DNA from: G020348385 sp964538085
GTDB lineage: Bacteria; Acidobacteriota; Aminicenantia; Aminicenantales; Aminicenantaceae
DNA: 64,000 nucleotides
Assembly (NCBI GenBank): GCA_964538085.1
Contig: CAZIDF010000007.1
Location: 62,001-126,000, forward strand
Reading direction: 5' to 3'
Shown here: piece after piece, positions 35,599 through 44,643 of the stretch
How the letters are laid out: each line of letters begins with the position of its first letter
Position numbering within the stretch: the stretch's first letter is position 1
Notes under the pieces: generated by a model
Database searches by the model: none
What the model was told of the DNA's origin: nothing
Seen by the model: the letters and a program-made list of their open reading frames with translations, nothing else
Made by a program: the position numbers and the translations under genes

Positions 35599-36101
35599 TC
35601 AATCCGGGACTATGCGCACGAGTGAATCGGGATCGACAGTGAGGTAAAAATCGCTCCCCAGGTACAACAGGGGTTGGATCCTTCGAGGATCGAGAACTCC
35701 CTGTTCATCGAAGCTCCCCTCCTCCTCATGGATCGCCTGGACTTCTCCGACAAAAAGATCATGATCCCCGTAGGTCCGGATTTCTGTCAACCGGCATTCA
35801 AAACAAACATAAGCGTCATCGATCACGGGAGATCGGATCGTTGTGGATGGGCAGAGAGCAAACCTTGTTCGGCCCGGATGAAATTGACGGTGAATTCTTT
35901 CGCGTCTGCGATCACATGATGGGTAAACCGTTTTTTTGAAATGAGCACACCGAACAGTGGGGGATCGAAGGAAAGCGCGGTATGCCAAGCACAAGACATG
36001 AAGTTGGTCTTTCCCTGCACCGTTGCCCCGATGAGGCTGACCGTATACGGATAAAAATATTGAAATTTAGCGAACCGAGTTTTTATCTTTTTTGAGGGCA
36101 C
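35599..36101 (-). pseudogene. Broken flavin reductase (FMN-binding split barrel) gene
   Basis: The GTG at 36101 opens a frame with YFYPYTVSLIGATVQGKTNFM, CAWHTALSFDPP and HHVIADAKEFTVNFIRAEQ, typical of DIM6/NTAB flavin reductases. That frame stops at 35823. A second frame continues with SPVIDDAYVCFECRLTEIRT, YGDHDLFVGEVQAIH and GVLDPRRIQPLLYLGSDF, the C-terminal half of the same family, and ends at 35599. Together about 157 of the usual roughly 190 residues are present, so about 30 codons were lost in the middle along with the frame. It directly follows the ferritin-like gene and is 30 bp from foldback repeat copy 2. Confidence 0.8.
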
Positions 36102-37082
36102 CTATTTCAATCCTTCGATTTTCTGGGCGTTTTTGAGAAGCCATTCTTGCGTGAACAGATGTTCTCGAACCAATCCCGCGTGTATTTCGAGCTGATCTTT
36201 AATCTCACCATCCGGAACAAGAGGAAGGAGTTTTTCGTATTTGGATATCAGTTCCTTTTCTGCTGGGATCAATGATTCCAGGGCGGATAGCCGCTCCTCA
36301 CCAGAATAGGCCGAGGGCATAGGAGAAACACTCCTTTCCACTCCGTCAGATTTTTTTTCAGCGTTTTCGATCTGGATGACATCCCCCATCTTGATCAATA
36401 TCCCGCTGTTTTTGTCCCAATTCCTCATGTGGTCGATCGAATTTTTAAAAAGGCGCTGGCAGAGGTCCTGATGCTCGGAAAAAAGGATGACATATTTTAG
36501 GTAGCGGTGCATCAGCGTGTTTTCATCCCGCATGATCGCATGCAGAAGTTGGACTTCCTGTTTTTGGGCGCTTTCAGGACCGGATTGGTAACACAAAGCA
36601 TCTTCGGCACCTTCTGCCCTCATGGCCTCCATCATGGCCACAAATTGATCAGCATGGCGCACTTCATCGTAGGAAATATTGAGCACCATGTTTTGAATTT
36701 TTGGGAAGGCTCCTGGCTCGAATTCTGCGTTTTGGTAGAGGGCGGTCACCAGGTCTTCTGTTTTTTTATCTCGAACTAAATTGTCGATAACACGCGGATA
36801 ACGGATAACCTCATCTGTTTTGAAAGAAGGAGTTCCTCCCATTTGCGTGATGATGATCCCGAGCTGGAGTGAATGGTACATTTCATCTATCCCGATCTGG
36901 ATAGTCTGGGCCCGCACATCTTGGCGGCGTTTCAACACGGGATCCTGATAAAAGAATTTTCCTTTCGGGAACGAATAAGCGTGAAAAAGATACTCGAAAC
37001 TCACGGCCCATTCATGCTCCAGCGCGATGTTCAAGAGCTTTATCGCATCTTCTTGAGATTCGATGTTTTTGATGCTTTCCAT
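36102..37082 (-). CDS. Ferritin-like diiron-type protein with two helical-bundle halves
   Basis: A 326-residue all-alpha protein. The first half has HEWAVSFEYLFHAYSFP (about 23-39), IDEMYHSLQLGIIITQMGG (65-83) and, near 140, YDEVRHADQFVAMMEAM, giving the Glu and ExxH pattern of a ferritin-like diiron site. The second half (about 185-326) repeats weaker motifs (DENTLMHRYLKYVILFSEH; LEIHAGLVREHLFTQEWLL). This looks like a tandem ferritin-like protein. It is intact although both flanking genes are broken. Role in iron or oxygen stress is inferred from the fold only. Confidence 0.7.
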   Translation of the reverse strand: MESIKNIESQEDAIKLLNIALEHEWAVSFEYLFHAYSFPKGKFFYQDPVLKRRQDVRAQTIQIGIDEMYHSLQLGIIITQMGGTPSFKTDEVIRYPRVIDNLVRDKKTEDLVTALYQNAEFEPGAFPKIQNMVLNISYDEVRHADQFVAMMEAMRAEGAEDALCYQSGPESAQKQEVQLLHAIMRDENTLMHRYLKYVILFSEHQDLCQRLFKNSIDHMRNWDKNSGILIKMGDVIQIENAEKKSDGVERSVSPMPSAYSGEERLSALESLIPAEKELISKYEKLLPLVPDGEIKDQLEIHAGLVREHLFTQEWLLKNAQKIEGLK

Positions 37083-37144
37083 AAATCTTCCTCCTAATTT
37101 TAAGAGAAAATTATAATTTTTTTTTAGAGAAAAATAAAGGATGC

Positions 37145-37184
37145 AAAAATATCACCCTGAATATCATCTCTGGGGGTGATTGAC
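37145..37184. repeat. 40-nt intergenic motif, copy B
   Basis: Matches 25224-25263 at 31 of 40 positions. This copy can form a hairpin between ATCACCC and GGGTGAT. It lies about 60 bp upstream of the ferritin-like gene. Apart from this and the hairpin at 37282-37300, I see nothing in the 262-bp gap. Confidence 0.5.
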
Positions 37185-37281
37185 GAGAATCCTGTCCTGT
37201 GTCACCATCACGATAATATGAAACCGTAACGACGCTTTTAATTCCTCATCCAAGGCTGCGTCGAGGTTTTGAAAAGGAAGA

Positions 37282-37300
37282 GGGAGAGGATTCCTCTCCC
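37282..37300 (-). terminator. Hairpin, possible terminator after the metallophosphoesterase locus
   Basis: GGGAGAGGA and TCCTCTCCC form a strong 7-9 bp stem. Read on the minus strand it is followed by TCTTCCTTTTC, a weak T tract, about 45 bp after the stop of the broken gene. Confidence 0.4.
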
Positions 37301-37344
37301 TTCTTCTCCCCTCTCAAGTATTCATTTCTCGATACAAAACACCA

Positions 37345-38420
37345 TCATGGGCTCTGGTTTTCCCCACTAAGGCCAGGTTGGAAAATGTTGTCGATCGGGC
37401 GGGCCTCTTTTATGTATTGAAGGAGGGTGTGGATGTCCTTTTCCTCAAGAATGCGTCTTTTTTTATCCTGTCTTTGCCATTTGATCAACCGCATGACATT
37501 ACTATCGATTTCGATACAGGTTGTGCCGTTCGTGTATCCGCAACACCCGGCGTTGAAATAACAGGGAATGGGCCTTTTCCCACCTGGTTCGAAGGACTTC
37601 GGCTCTTTTCCCGAACGAAGGCGAAGGATTTTTCCAATCTCTGCCTTCATTTTATAGATTTCTCGATCGATGGTTTTTTTATCTTCTTGAGAGGCATGAA
37701 CATAAGCCTGTTCCAAACGATGAATGACAGCCTGAAGGCGGTCGAAGTGGGTCATTGATCCGAAGATAGCACTGTGCGTGTGCCCACAGATAATAATTCA
37801 ATTCGAGGTCATCACGAATCCTGTAGTTTTCGGCAGGACCGTCAAAACCGATATTCAACAACTTTTGGACTGTTTTCCAGACGAAATGGACAGCGAATCG
37901 ACTCAGCTTCCATGCCTGATCTTCGAAAAAGCGCCCCTGGTTGTCCATGAATGAGGAAAATATCTTCGCCCAGACAAAGCCCTTCTCTATGATCCACTTT
38001 CTCCAGCATGTTTTTTTCCCAGGTTTTGCTCCGTTTTTTGAATCTGCGGAGGGTCACCTCTTTATCATGATTCCCCCATATCCTTATTCTCTTTTTATCC
38101 GGAGCTTCCAGAGCCATTTCTATTTCTTGTTGAATTATCTTCCGGTAGTGGTGCAGAATTTTCTCGTACTGGTTTTCCCAAAGTTCTTCATTGTCGCCCA
38201 AAACGATCAAAGCGTATCCCCGTCTTTTGTAGAAGGCGAGAGCCGCAGCATACAGGTCTGCGTTTTTCTTGAAGTCATCGGCAGGGCTGGCATCGCCTTT
38301 GTGATGATCCGAAAAGATTACGAATCGATCGGTTTTGCAGTCGAACGGGATTTTGTTTTCCGGTTTTTTGGCATTTCTGTAGATCCCGTTGAACTTTCTG
38401 CTCATTCTCTGGCGCAACAT
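37345..38420 (-). pseudogene. Broken metallophosphoesterase gene (two frame disruptions)
   Basis: Three frames together spell one calcineurin-like phosphoesterase. Frame 1 (38420 to about 37940) has VIFSDHHKGD, VLGDNEELWEN, IRIWGNHDKEV and IFLIHG. Near 37940 a single extra A changes the frame; removing it restores HGHQGRFFEDQAWKLSRF. Frame 2 runs to about 37800 (PAENYRIRDD). Frame 3 then supplies CGHTHSAIFGS (GHTH at 37785-37774) and CYFNAGCCGYTNGTTCIEID to the stop at 37345. All five metal motifs survive, so decay is recent or a frame is misread. Upstream lies a divergent MEMO-like gene. Confidence 0.8.
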
Positions 38421-38501
38421 ACTGGGCCTCTTATCGAAATTCTTAAAATCATAACAAAAAAAAGGTGCCTGTGCTACTTGGATGCCAAAAACAGAGGCCA
38501 G

Positions 38502-38530
38502 TTGCTTTTTTGGAACGATCCAGGTTTAAT
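38502..38530 (+). promoter_or_regulatory. Possible promoter of the MEMO-like gene
   Basis: TTGCTT (38502-38507), 17-nt spacer, TTTAAT (38525-38530), about 34 nt before the chosen ATG. The -35 is weak. Confidence 0.35.
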
Positions 38531-38563
38531 AGTCTGAGGAAAACAGAGAGGATAGATAGAGCC

Positions 38564-39790
38564 ATGGAAGAAAAAGTTCCGCGTTTGAGACAGGACATCG
38601 ACATCATCCCCACCTCCTACCAAGGAGAAAAAGCCTTCCTCGTCAAGGATCTATTGGGTCTCATCCCTCAACCCATCTTGCTGCGAGGAGAGGCGCTGCG
38701 GGTCATCGGGTTGATGGATGGAACCCGGAGAATCCGGGATATTCAATTCGAGCTCATGCGTCTTCATGGGGGGATCATCGTAAGAACGGAAGATGTGGAA
38801 GACTTGATTTCCCAGCTGGACAGGGTTTTTCTGCTGGACAGCCTGAATTACAGGCAGCGAAAACAGAAGATCATGGAGGAATACACGTATTGCCAAATCC
38901 GTGAGGCTGCTCTTGCCGGAAAAGCATATCCTGAAAAACCGGCTCAGCTTAACCCCTACATCCAGTCCATACTCGAAAGAGGCGATGAACGCCCGGAAGG
39001 ACTTGAAGGAAAACAGGTTCTTGCCCTCGTTGCCCCTCATATCGATCTGGAAGTGGGGAAAAAGATCTATGCCAATGCTTACCGGATTTTGGAGGGCTCT
39101 TCTCCAAAGAAGGTCTTGCTTCTTGGAACGGGACACAATCTTTCTGAATCCCATTTTTCTCTGACGACCAAGGATTTTGTCACCCCTTTGGGCCGCGTTT
39201 GTACGGATAGGGATTGGATCACGAGATTGAAAGAAGGGTGTCCTCCTGGCTTTATTTCTCCCTATGATATCGACCACAAAAACGAACATTCCTTGGAATT
39301 TCAAATTCTTTTCCTGCAATACATGCTGGGGAACGATTTCAAATTGCTCCCTGTCCTTTGCGGATCCTTCCACCAGGCTCTGTCCCATTTTTCAAGGGCA
39401 GCAGAAATCCCAGGCATGTCCGGTTTTATCTCCGGCCTTCGACATTTTTTGAAAGACGATGATGGCCCTGCTCTCATCGTGGCAGGCGTCGATTTTTCTC
39501 ATATCGGGCCAAAATTCGGTCATCGCGAACCAGCGATATCATTGCTTTTAGAGGCGAAGCAACACGACCGATCGTTGCTTGAAGCCATCAGCCGGGGCGA
39601 TGGGAGAAGTTTCTGGTCCTTGATCCAGAAACAAAACAACAGATTCAATGTGTGTGGTTTTTCGACGTTGGCGCTGTTGCTCGATTTGCTCCCCGATAGA
39701 ACAGGCTATGTGCTGGGATACGATTTTTGGATGGAGGAAGCCACCCGGTCAGCCGTGAGTTATGCTGCCCTGGCTTTTACTCTTGATTAA
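38564..39790 (+). CDS. AmmeMemoRadiSam system protein B (MEMO-like) with N-terminal PqqD-like region
   Basis: 408 residues. The first 100 (ILLRGEALRVIGLMDGTRRI then VEDLISQLDRVFLLDSL) resemble a PqqD-type winged-helix domain; this is inferred from pattern. From about 150 it is a MEMO/AmmeMemoRadiSam-B fold: ALVAPHIDLEVGKKIYANAY, LLGTGHNLSESHFSLT, NEHSLEFQILFLQYM, VAGVDFSHIGPKFGH. I chose ATG 38564; the frame extends to 38465 without support. The usual AMMECR1 and radical-SAM partners are not next to it. The biochemical role of this family is not established. Confidence 0.85.
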   Translation: MEEKVPRLRQDIDIIPTSYQGEKAFLVKDLLGLIPQPILLRGEALRVIGLMDGTRRIRDIQFELMRLHGGIIVRTEDVEDLISQLDRVFLLDSLNYRQRKQKIMEEYTYCQIREAALAGKAYPEKPAQLNPYIQSILERGDERPEGLEGKQVLALVAPHIDLEVGKKIYANAYRILEGSSPKKVLLLGTGHNLSESHFSLTTKDFVTPLGRVCTDRDWITRLKEGCPPGFISPYDIDHKNEHSLEFQILFLQYMLGNDFKLLPVLCGSFHQALSHFSRAAEIPGMSGFISGLRHFLKDDDGPALIVAGVDFSHIGPKFGHREPAISLLLEAKQHDRSLLEAISRGDGRSFWSLIQKQNNRFNVCGFSTLALLLDLLPDRTGYVLGYDFWMEEATRSAVSYAALAFTLD

Positions 39791-39871
39791 TCCGGGCTTC
39801 CCCTTTTTATTTTTTTTGATATTTGCGATATAATTCCAATTCTTTTTATTTTTATCCTGAAGGAAGAACAC

Positions 39872-40735
39872 ATGACTGATTTTGGCGGTTCTATCAAACG
39901 GACAGATGAGTTCGACTTTGCCATTTTTGGGATTCCCTTCGATGAAAAATCTTGCTACATGAAGGGAGCTTCGAAAGGGCCTCAGGCTATCCGGGCTGCA
40001 TCGACAGGGGAGGCTATCAATGCCTGGACAGAATCCGGGGTGAACCTCGAAGAGGAAGCCAGTATCGTAGATCTGGGAGATCTCGACGTGACCGGTTCCT
40101 TTTGGGATGTGTTCACCAAGGCAGAGGAACGGGTGATAGAGATACTGGAAAAAGGTGCGGTGCCAGTTGTTCTGGGAGGAGATCATTCTCTCACCTACCC
40201 GATCGTCAAGGCTTTTTCACAGAAGCACGGTTCGTTGGATATACTCCATTTTGACGCACACCCTGACCTGTATGATGAGCTGTATGGAGATCGGTACTCC
40301 CATGCCTGCCCCTTTGCACGGATCATCGAGGAGGGTTATGTGGCAAACCTTGTCCAGGTAGGCATCCGTGCCGCGACTGGTCAACACAGAACTCTGGCCC
40401 GGGAACATGGAGTGCGGATGATCGAGATGAAAAATATCGATCAAGCCATGGCGTTGAATTTTGCCAATCCCCTCTACATCTCCTTTGACTTGGATGCTCT
40501 TGACCCTGCTTTTGCTCCAGGCGTATCCCACCACGAGGCAGGCGGGCTCACCACGAGGCAGGCTATCGACATTCTCCACACGTTGAAAGGAAATATTGTC
40601 GGTTTGGATGTCGTGGAGGTCAACCCGGACCGGGATCCTGTGGGCATCACGGCTGCGGCTGCCGTGAAAATTATCATGGAGGTCATCGGCAAGATCGTAT
40701 CATCGCGAAAGGTGAAACCTAAGGAGGAGTCATGA
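39872..40735 (+). CDS. speB: Agmatinase (ureohydrolase family)
   Basis: A 287-residue Mn enzyme that should convert agmatine to putrescine and urea. All six metal ligands are visible: His105 (GGDHS), Asp128, His130 and Asp132 (HFDAHPDL), Asp206 and Asp208 (SFDLDALDP). GASKGPQAIR and GGLTTRQAIDIL are typical of SpeB. GGAAG precedes the ATG. It overlaps the M64 peptidase gene at ATGA. With SpeD at 3985 it supports polyamine synthesis, though arginase-like substrates cannot be excluded. Confidence 0.88.
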   Translation: MTDFGGSIKRTDEFDFAIFGIPFDEKSCYMKGASKGPQAIRAASTGEAINAWTESGVNLEEEASIVDLGDLDVTGSFWDVFTKAEERVIEILEKGAVPVVLGGDHSLTYPIVKAFSQKHGSLDILHFDAHPDLYDELYGDRYSHACPFARIIEEGYVANLVQVGIRAATGQHRTLAREHGVRMIEMKNIDQAMALNFANPLYISFDLDALDPAFAPGVSHHEAGGLTTRQAIDILHTLKGNIVGLDVVEVNPDRDPVGITAAAAVKIIMEVIGKIVSSRKVKPKEES

Positions 40736-42204
40736 ATAAATTGGGTGTGTCTTTTTTTTTGATCTGTGCGATGTTGTTTCCTGCTTGTTCTCATGCGCAG
40801 GGGAAATTCGATCGTTATTTCATCGATAAAACCATGCGTATCGATTTTTTCCACATCGGGAATGCCGAAGAAGAGATGGCGACTCTCGACCAAGTTTACG
40901 AGCAAGGAATCTGGGCGGGCAGCCTCCAAAATCTTATCGATCCTTTCGATAATGGGCGGTATTACGCCAAAATATATGATCTCGATTCCGGAGAGTTAAT
41001 TTTTTCCAAAGGATTCGACAGTTATTTCGGGGAGTATAAAACGACAAGCAAGGCTCTGAATGGGGAAAAAAGAACCTATCATGAAACCGCTCTTGTCCCT
41101 TATCCCAAAAACAAGATCAAGTTCGTCCTCGAGGTTCGGAACAAAAAAAACGAGCTCCATCCCTTTTTCAGCCAGGAGGTCGATCCTGCTAGCGTCGATG
41201 TAAAAAAAGATCCTCTGGCGAAAGCTGTGAAAGTCTATGAGTTGCGAAAAAATGGGAATCCCCATAACAAAGTGGATGTGGCCATTATCGTGGAAGGTTA
41301 TTCCCTCCAGGAGGAGGAAAAACTCCAGAAGGATTTCCAGCGGTTTACAGAAGTGTTTTTCAGCCACGAACCCTATAAATCGTACGCAAGCCGATTCAAT
41401 ATATACGGAGTTTTTAAACCTTCAGAAGAAAGCGGTTGTGATGAACCACGCATGGGAGTGTTCAAAAACACGGCCATAAGAGCGACATTCAACTCTTTGG
41501 GGTCCGAAAGGTATTTATTGACCGAAGATAACCGGTCCTTGAGGGATGTGGCTGCCCATGTTCCCTACGATGCCTTGTACATCATGGTCAACCACAAAAG
41601 ATACGGAGGTGGGGGGATTTACAACCTCTATTGCACTTTCACGGCGGATAATCAGTGGTATAAATATCTGTTTCTTCACGAATTCGGCCATTCTTTCGCT
41701 GGTCTCGGCGATGAATATTACACATCATCTGTGGCTTACAATGATTTTTATCCGAGAGGGATCGAGCCCACCGAGCCGAATATCACGGCTCTTCTCGATC
41801 CGGATAATTTGAAATGGAAAGAGCTTGTTTCGCCAGGGATAAATATCCCGACGCCGTGGGAAAAAGACGCCTTCGATGAGATGGACCTGGCCTATCAAAA
41901 AATCCGGACAGAGATCAACGATAAGATCGCAGAGCTGAAACGGGCCAATGCTTCTCCGGAAGAGATCGCAGAGAAAGAACTGGAATCAGAACAGCTGTCC
42001 AAAAATCACGCGGAAAAAGTAGACGCCTACTTGGCCAAAAGCGCCTATTTCGCAAAAATCGGTGCCTTCGAGGGGGCAGGCTATTCCTCCCAAGGTCTCT
42101 ATCGTCCGATGCTGGACTGTTTGATGTTTACCAAAGGAGATAAGCCCTTCTGCAAAGTATGTGAAATGGCTGTCATTCGTGTCATCGAGTATTATTCTGA
42201 ATGA
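40732..42204 (+). CDS. Secreted M64 (IgA-type) metallopeptidase
   Basis: A 490-residue protein with a signal peptide (about 1-23, cleavage near SHAQG). An N-terminal beta domain (about 25-150) is followed by the M64 catalytic domain: VDVAIIVEGYSLQEEEKLQK, FFSHEPYKSYASRFNIYGVF, then the zinc site HEFGH (316-320) with GLGDEYY just after. The last 120 residues include a coiled coil (QKIRTEINDKIAELKRANAS) and end CLMFTKGDKPFCKVC. It is coupled to agmatinase and followed by an exported M20 peptidase, suggesting extracellular peptide use. Confidence 0.88.
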   Translation: MNKLGVSFFLICAMLFPACSHAQGKFDRYFIDKTMRIDFFHIGNAEEEMATLDQVYEQGIWAGSLQNLIDPFDNGRYYAKIYDLDSGELIFSKGFDSYFGEYKTTSKALNGEKRTYHETALVPYPKNKIKFVLEVRNKKNELHPFFSQEVDPASVDVKKDPLAKAVKVYELRKNGNPHNKVDVAIIVEGYSLQEEEKLQKDFQRFTEVFFSHEPYKSYASRFNIYGVFKPSEESGCDEPRMGVFKNTAIRATFNSLGSERYLLTEDNRSLRDVAAHVPYDALYIMVNHKRYGGGGIYNLYCTFTADNQWYKYLFLHEFGHSFAGLGDEYYTSSVAYNDFYPRGIEPTEPNITALLDPDNLKWKELVSPGINIPTPWEKDAFDEMDLAYQKIRTEINDKIAELKRANASPEEIAEKELESEQLSKNHAEKVDAYLAKSAYFAKIGAFEGAGYSSQGLYRPMLDCLMFTKGDKPFCKVCEMAVIRVIEYYSE

Positions 42205-42253
42205 AAAAATTTCCCGGCAGTCGACCGGACAGTTCAGCTTTAGGAGTGAAGTC

Positions 42254-43501
42254 ATGATCAAAAAATATTCCGTTTCCGTTTTATTCCTTATCGGGCATTT
42301 GCTGGGAATAGGCCAACCTACGGTTTGGGGTGATCAGTCCTTGTTCACACCAAAAATCGCAAACTCCGAGATCGTTCAGGATCTTTTCACCTATGTCGAA
42401 CGAAATGAGGAAGCCATCATCGCGGAGTGGTGCCTGTTGACAGAGATCCCTGCTCCTTCCGGTCACGAAGAAAAAAGGGCTCAGTATATGAAGGCCCAGT
42501 TCCAGTCCATGGGATTGGATAAAACATATATCGATGAAGCGGGCAACGTGATCGGCATGTGGAAAGGAACGGATGGAGGGAAAAAAATTGTTCTATCGGC
42601 GCACATGGATACTGTGTTTCAGGGTGTTTGGGATATTCAGGTAAGAAGGGACGGCAATGTGCTGAAAGCTCCGGGAATCGGGGATGATACAGCAAGTTTG
42701 ATAAACCTCCTGTGGTCTGTGCGTGCTTTGAAACAGCTCGGATTCAAACCCCAAAACACCTATTATTTCCTGGCCACTGTCGAAGAAGAAACTGGCTTCG
42801 ATGGAATGCGTGCCTTTATGGATTCTTCTGAAGAGAATTTTGAATACGTCATCGCACTGGATGGAGATCTGGGGAAGGTTCAATACGGGGCTTTGGGATT
42901 CGGCGGAGGCACGGTCACTTTTCGTGGTCCAGGAGCTCATACCATGCAGAGCCGGGGAGTGCCCAATCCTAATTTGGCCGTTGCCCAGTCGATCGAGCGC
43001 ATTTGCAAGATCGACCTTCCCATCACCCCCATAGAAAAATGGACCGTACTCAATGTGGGAATGATCTCAGGTGGAAAAGTGAGAAATGCCGTTTCGCAAG
43101 AATCATCTTTCACGATCGATCTTCGATCAGGAGATCAGCAGGAGCTGGAAAAAGCGCAAAAGGAGATCAGAAAAATATGCGCCGGCGTTTCCTCCGAAAC
43201 GGGAGTGGAGTGGGAGTTCCAGCCTGATGATCAATCCAAGGCCTCCCAAATTCCTGGAGCCAGGGATTCGGCCCTGGTCAAAACGGTTGTGGATATTTTG
43301 GAATATCTCGAGATAAAAGATATCGAAGTGGATCCCCTTGGCTCGACCGAGGCCAACGTGGGAATCGAAAATGGAATTTTGAGCCTCAATTTGGGCCGAA
43401 CCTATGGACGGTATAAGCATAGCTTGAGGGAAGAAGCGGATATTGACGGCCTGTTTCTTGCGATGAAGCAGATCATTCTGTTGATCTATTGTTTGGAATG
43501 A
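42254..43501 (+). CDS. Exported M20-family peptidase
   Basis: 415 residues from ATG 42254, chosen because AGGAG lies upstream and a signal peptide (about 1-26) then begins at once; an upstream ATG at 42161 would bury it. Metal motifs are SAHMDTV (His117, Asp119), GIGDDTASL (Asp144/145) and TVEEETGFDG (Glu177-179). The dimerisation lid follows (FRGPGAHTMQSRG). This fits a di- or tripeptidase (PepT/M20) acting outside the cytoplasm. It overlaps the fRMsr gene tail to tail by 16 bp. Confidence 0.88.
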   Translation: MIKKYSVSVLFLIGHLLGIGQPTVWGDQSLFTPKIANSEIVQDLFTYVERNEEAIIAEWCLLTEIPAPSGHEEKRAQYMKAQFQSMGLDKTYIDEAGNVIGMWKGTDGGKKIVLSAHMDTVFQGVWDIQVRRDGNVLKAPGIGDDTASLINLLWSVRALKQLGFKPQNTYYFLATVEEETGFDGMRAFMDSSEENFEYVIALDGDLGKVQYGALGFGGGTVTFRGPGAHTMQSRGVPNPNLAVAQSIERICKIDLPITPIEKWTVLNVGMISGGKVRNAVSQESSFTIDLRSGDQQELEKAQKEIRKICAGVSSETGVEWEFQPDDQSKASQIPGARDSALVKTVVDILEYLEIKDIEVDPLGSTEANVGIENGILSLNLGRTYGRYKHSLREEADIDGLFLAMKQIILLIYCLE

Positions 43502-43974
43502 GTCCTTTCTGTGGGTTGAATCAGCCTCACGATTTTCTCCAGCCATGTTTTATCGATTTCCGTAAAGGCATCGGGCTTTTTGCTGTCCACGTCGAGAACG
43601 GCCCAAGACTGGCCATCTTCATCCAAGAGCGGGACCACGATCTCTGAGTTGGAACGGCTGTCGCAGGCGATGTGGCCTGGAAAATCATGGACATTAGGCA
43701 CCAAGATCGTAGAACGGCGGATTATTCCGGCCCAACAAACCCCTAAGTTTTTTTCGAGAACCTGGCAAGCCAGTGGGCCTTGGTATGGACCGACAATCAG
43801 TTCGCCAAAATCGAGGATGTAAAATCCTGTCCAGAAAAAGTGGGGCATTTTGTGATGAAGAAGGGCGGCCACCGTGGCCATTCGAGAAATGGGATTGCTC
43901 GTATGCTGGCAAAGAGACTCCAGTTGGTGGTAGATCCGCTTGTATCGACCTGCGAGTTTTCCTTTATCCTGCAT
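43486..43974 (-). CDS. msrC: Free methionine-(R)-sulfoxide reductase, GAF-fold
   Basis: A 162-residue GAF protein. Cys70, Cys80 and Cys104 (GPLAC, NLGVC, HIACDSRSNSEIVVPL) have the same spacing as the three cysteines of E. coli YebR/fRMsr. VGPYQG and ILVPNVHDFPGHIACD are family hallmarks. It reduces free Met-R-sulfoxide using thioredoxin in known members. The gene is monocistronic on the minus strand. About 295 bp without genes follow up to the next plus-strand gene; I see only a promoter there. Confidence 0.92.
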   Translation of the reverse strand: MQDKGKLAGRYKRIYHQLESLCQHTSNPISRMATVAALLHHKMPHFFWTGFYILDFGELIVGPYQGPLACQVLEKNLGVCWAGIIRRSTILVPNVHDFPGHIACDSRSNSEIVVPLLDEDGQSWAVLDVDSKKPDAFTEIDKTWLEKIVRLIQPTERTHSKQ

Positions 43975-44151
43975 TTCCTTTCTCCGTGGTGGAGGAGGGG
44001 GTGCGGGCTGTTGTCAGCAAAAGGGGGGTTGATGATGGGAACCAAAAAGGTGGGGGCTCTTTCCAGCCCGCAAAAAAGAACCAATTCCATTATAGCAAAA
44101 AAAATGGTTTTGTAAATAAAATCCCTGATTTTTTTTATTTTTAAATTTATC

Positions 44152-44178
44152 TTGACATTACCCCTGGAATTTTATAAT
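44152..44178 (+). promoter_or_regulatory. Promoter of the 65-residue protein gene, short spacer
   Basis: Perfect TTGACA (44152-44157) and TATAAT (44173-44178) but only 15 nt apart. The start would fall near 44185, leaving a leader of about 85 nt. The short spacer would make it weak or regulator-dependent. Confidence 0.45.
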
Positions 44179-44269
44179 AAATTGGCAGGACTATTTGAGT
44201 TAAACTTGGGAAATCAACCTGGATTAAAAATGTTTGCTCAGACCAAAATTTAAAACGGAGGTAAAGTCA

Positions 44270-44467
44270 ATGGCTTATGAATTCAAAAACTCAAAGGGGG
44301 TTAAGTATTACCTCCATTTCAAGGATGTCAACCTTAAGGGAGGACGTGTGCAGAGGATCTACTTTTTTGCCCGTGATGTCAGACCAGGTTCTCTGGATGC
44401 TGTGCCTGCTGGCTACAAAGTCATGGAAACTGAAAGAACGGGTATGCCCATTCTGAAAAAAGCTTGA
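44270..44467 (+). CDS. Small conserved-looking cytoplasmic protein, function unknown
   Basis: 65 residues starting MAYEFKNSKGVKYYLHFKDV, with KGGRVQRIYFFARDVRPG in the middle and GYKVMETERTGMPILKK at the end. A strong GGAGG lies 9 nt before the ATG, and a terminator follows, so it is a real monocistronic gene. It is basic, without Cys or a signal peptide. I have the impression of a widespread short family but cannot name it. Confidence 0.75.
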   Translation: MAYEFKNSKGVKYYLHFKDVNLKGGRVQRIYFFARDVRPGSLDAVPAGYKVMETERTGMPILKKA

Positions 44468-44524
44468 CGTTCTCTTTCCATTCAAACATTTAAAAATCAC
44501 TCGTATTTTGTTTTGACGTAACAG

Positions 44525-44560
44525 GAGGGAGCCAGCCTTTTACGGCTGCTCCCTCTTTGT
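44525..44560 (+). terminator. Rho-independent terminator after the small protein gene
   Basis: GAGGGAGCCAGCC and GGCTGCTCCCTC pair with one small internal mismatch around a TTTTAC loop, followed by TTTGTCTCT. Confidence 0.6.
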
Positions 44561-44608
44561 CTCTCCAGACCCCTCCATCCGGTGGGGATTTCATACATAA
44601 ATATAATT

Positions 44609-44637
44609 TTGACCTGATGTGGGCTTATGGTTATACT
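44609..44637 (+). promoter_or_regulatory. Promoter of the sugar ABC transporter operon, leaderless
   Basis: TTGACC (44609-44614), 17-nt spacer, TATACT (44632-44637). Only 6 nt separate the -10 from the ATG at 44644, so transcription should start at or within a base or two of the start codon. Confidence 0.65.
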
Positions 44638-44643
44638 CTTTTT

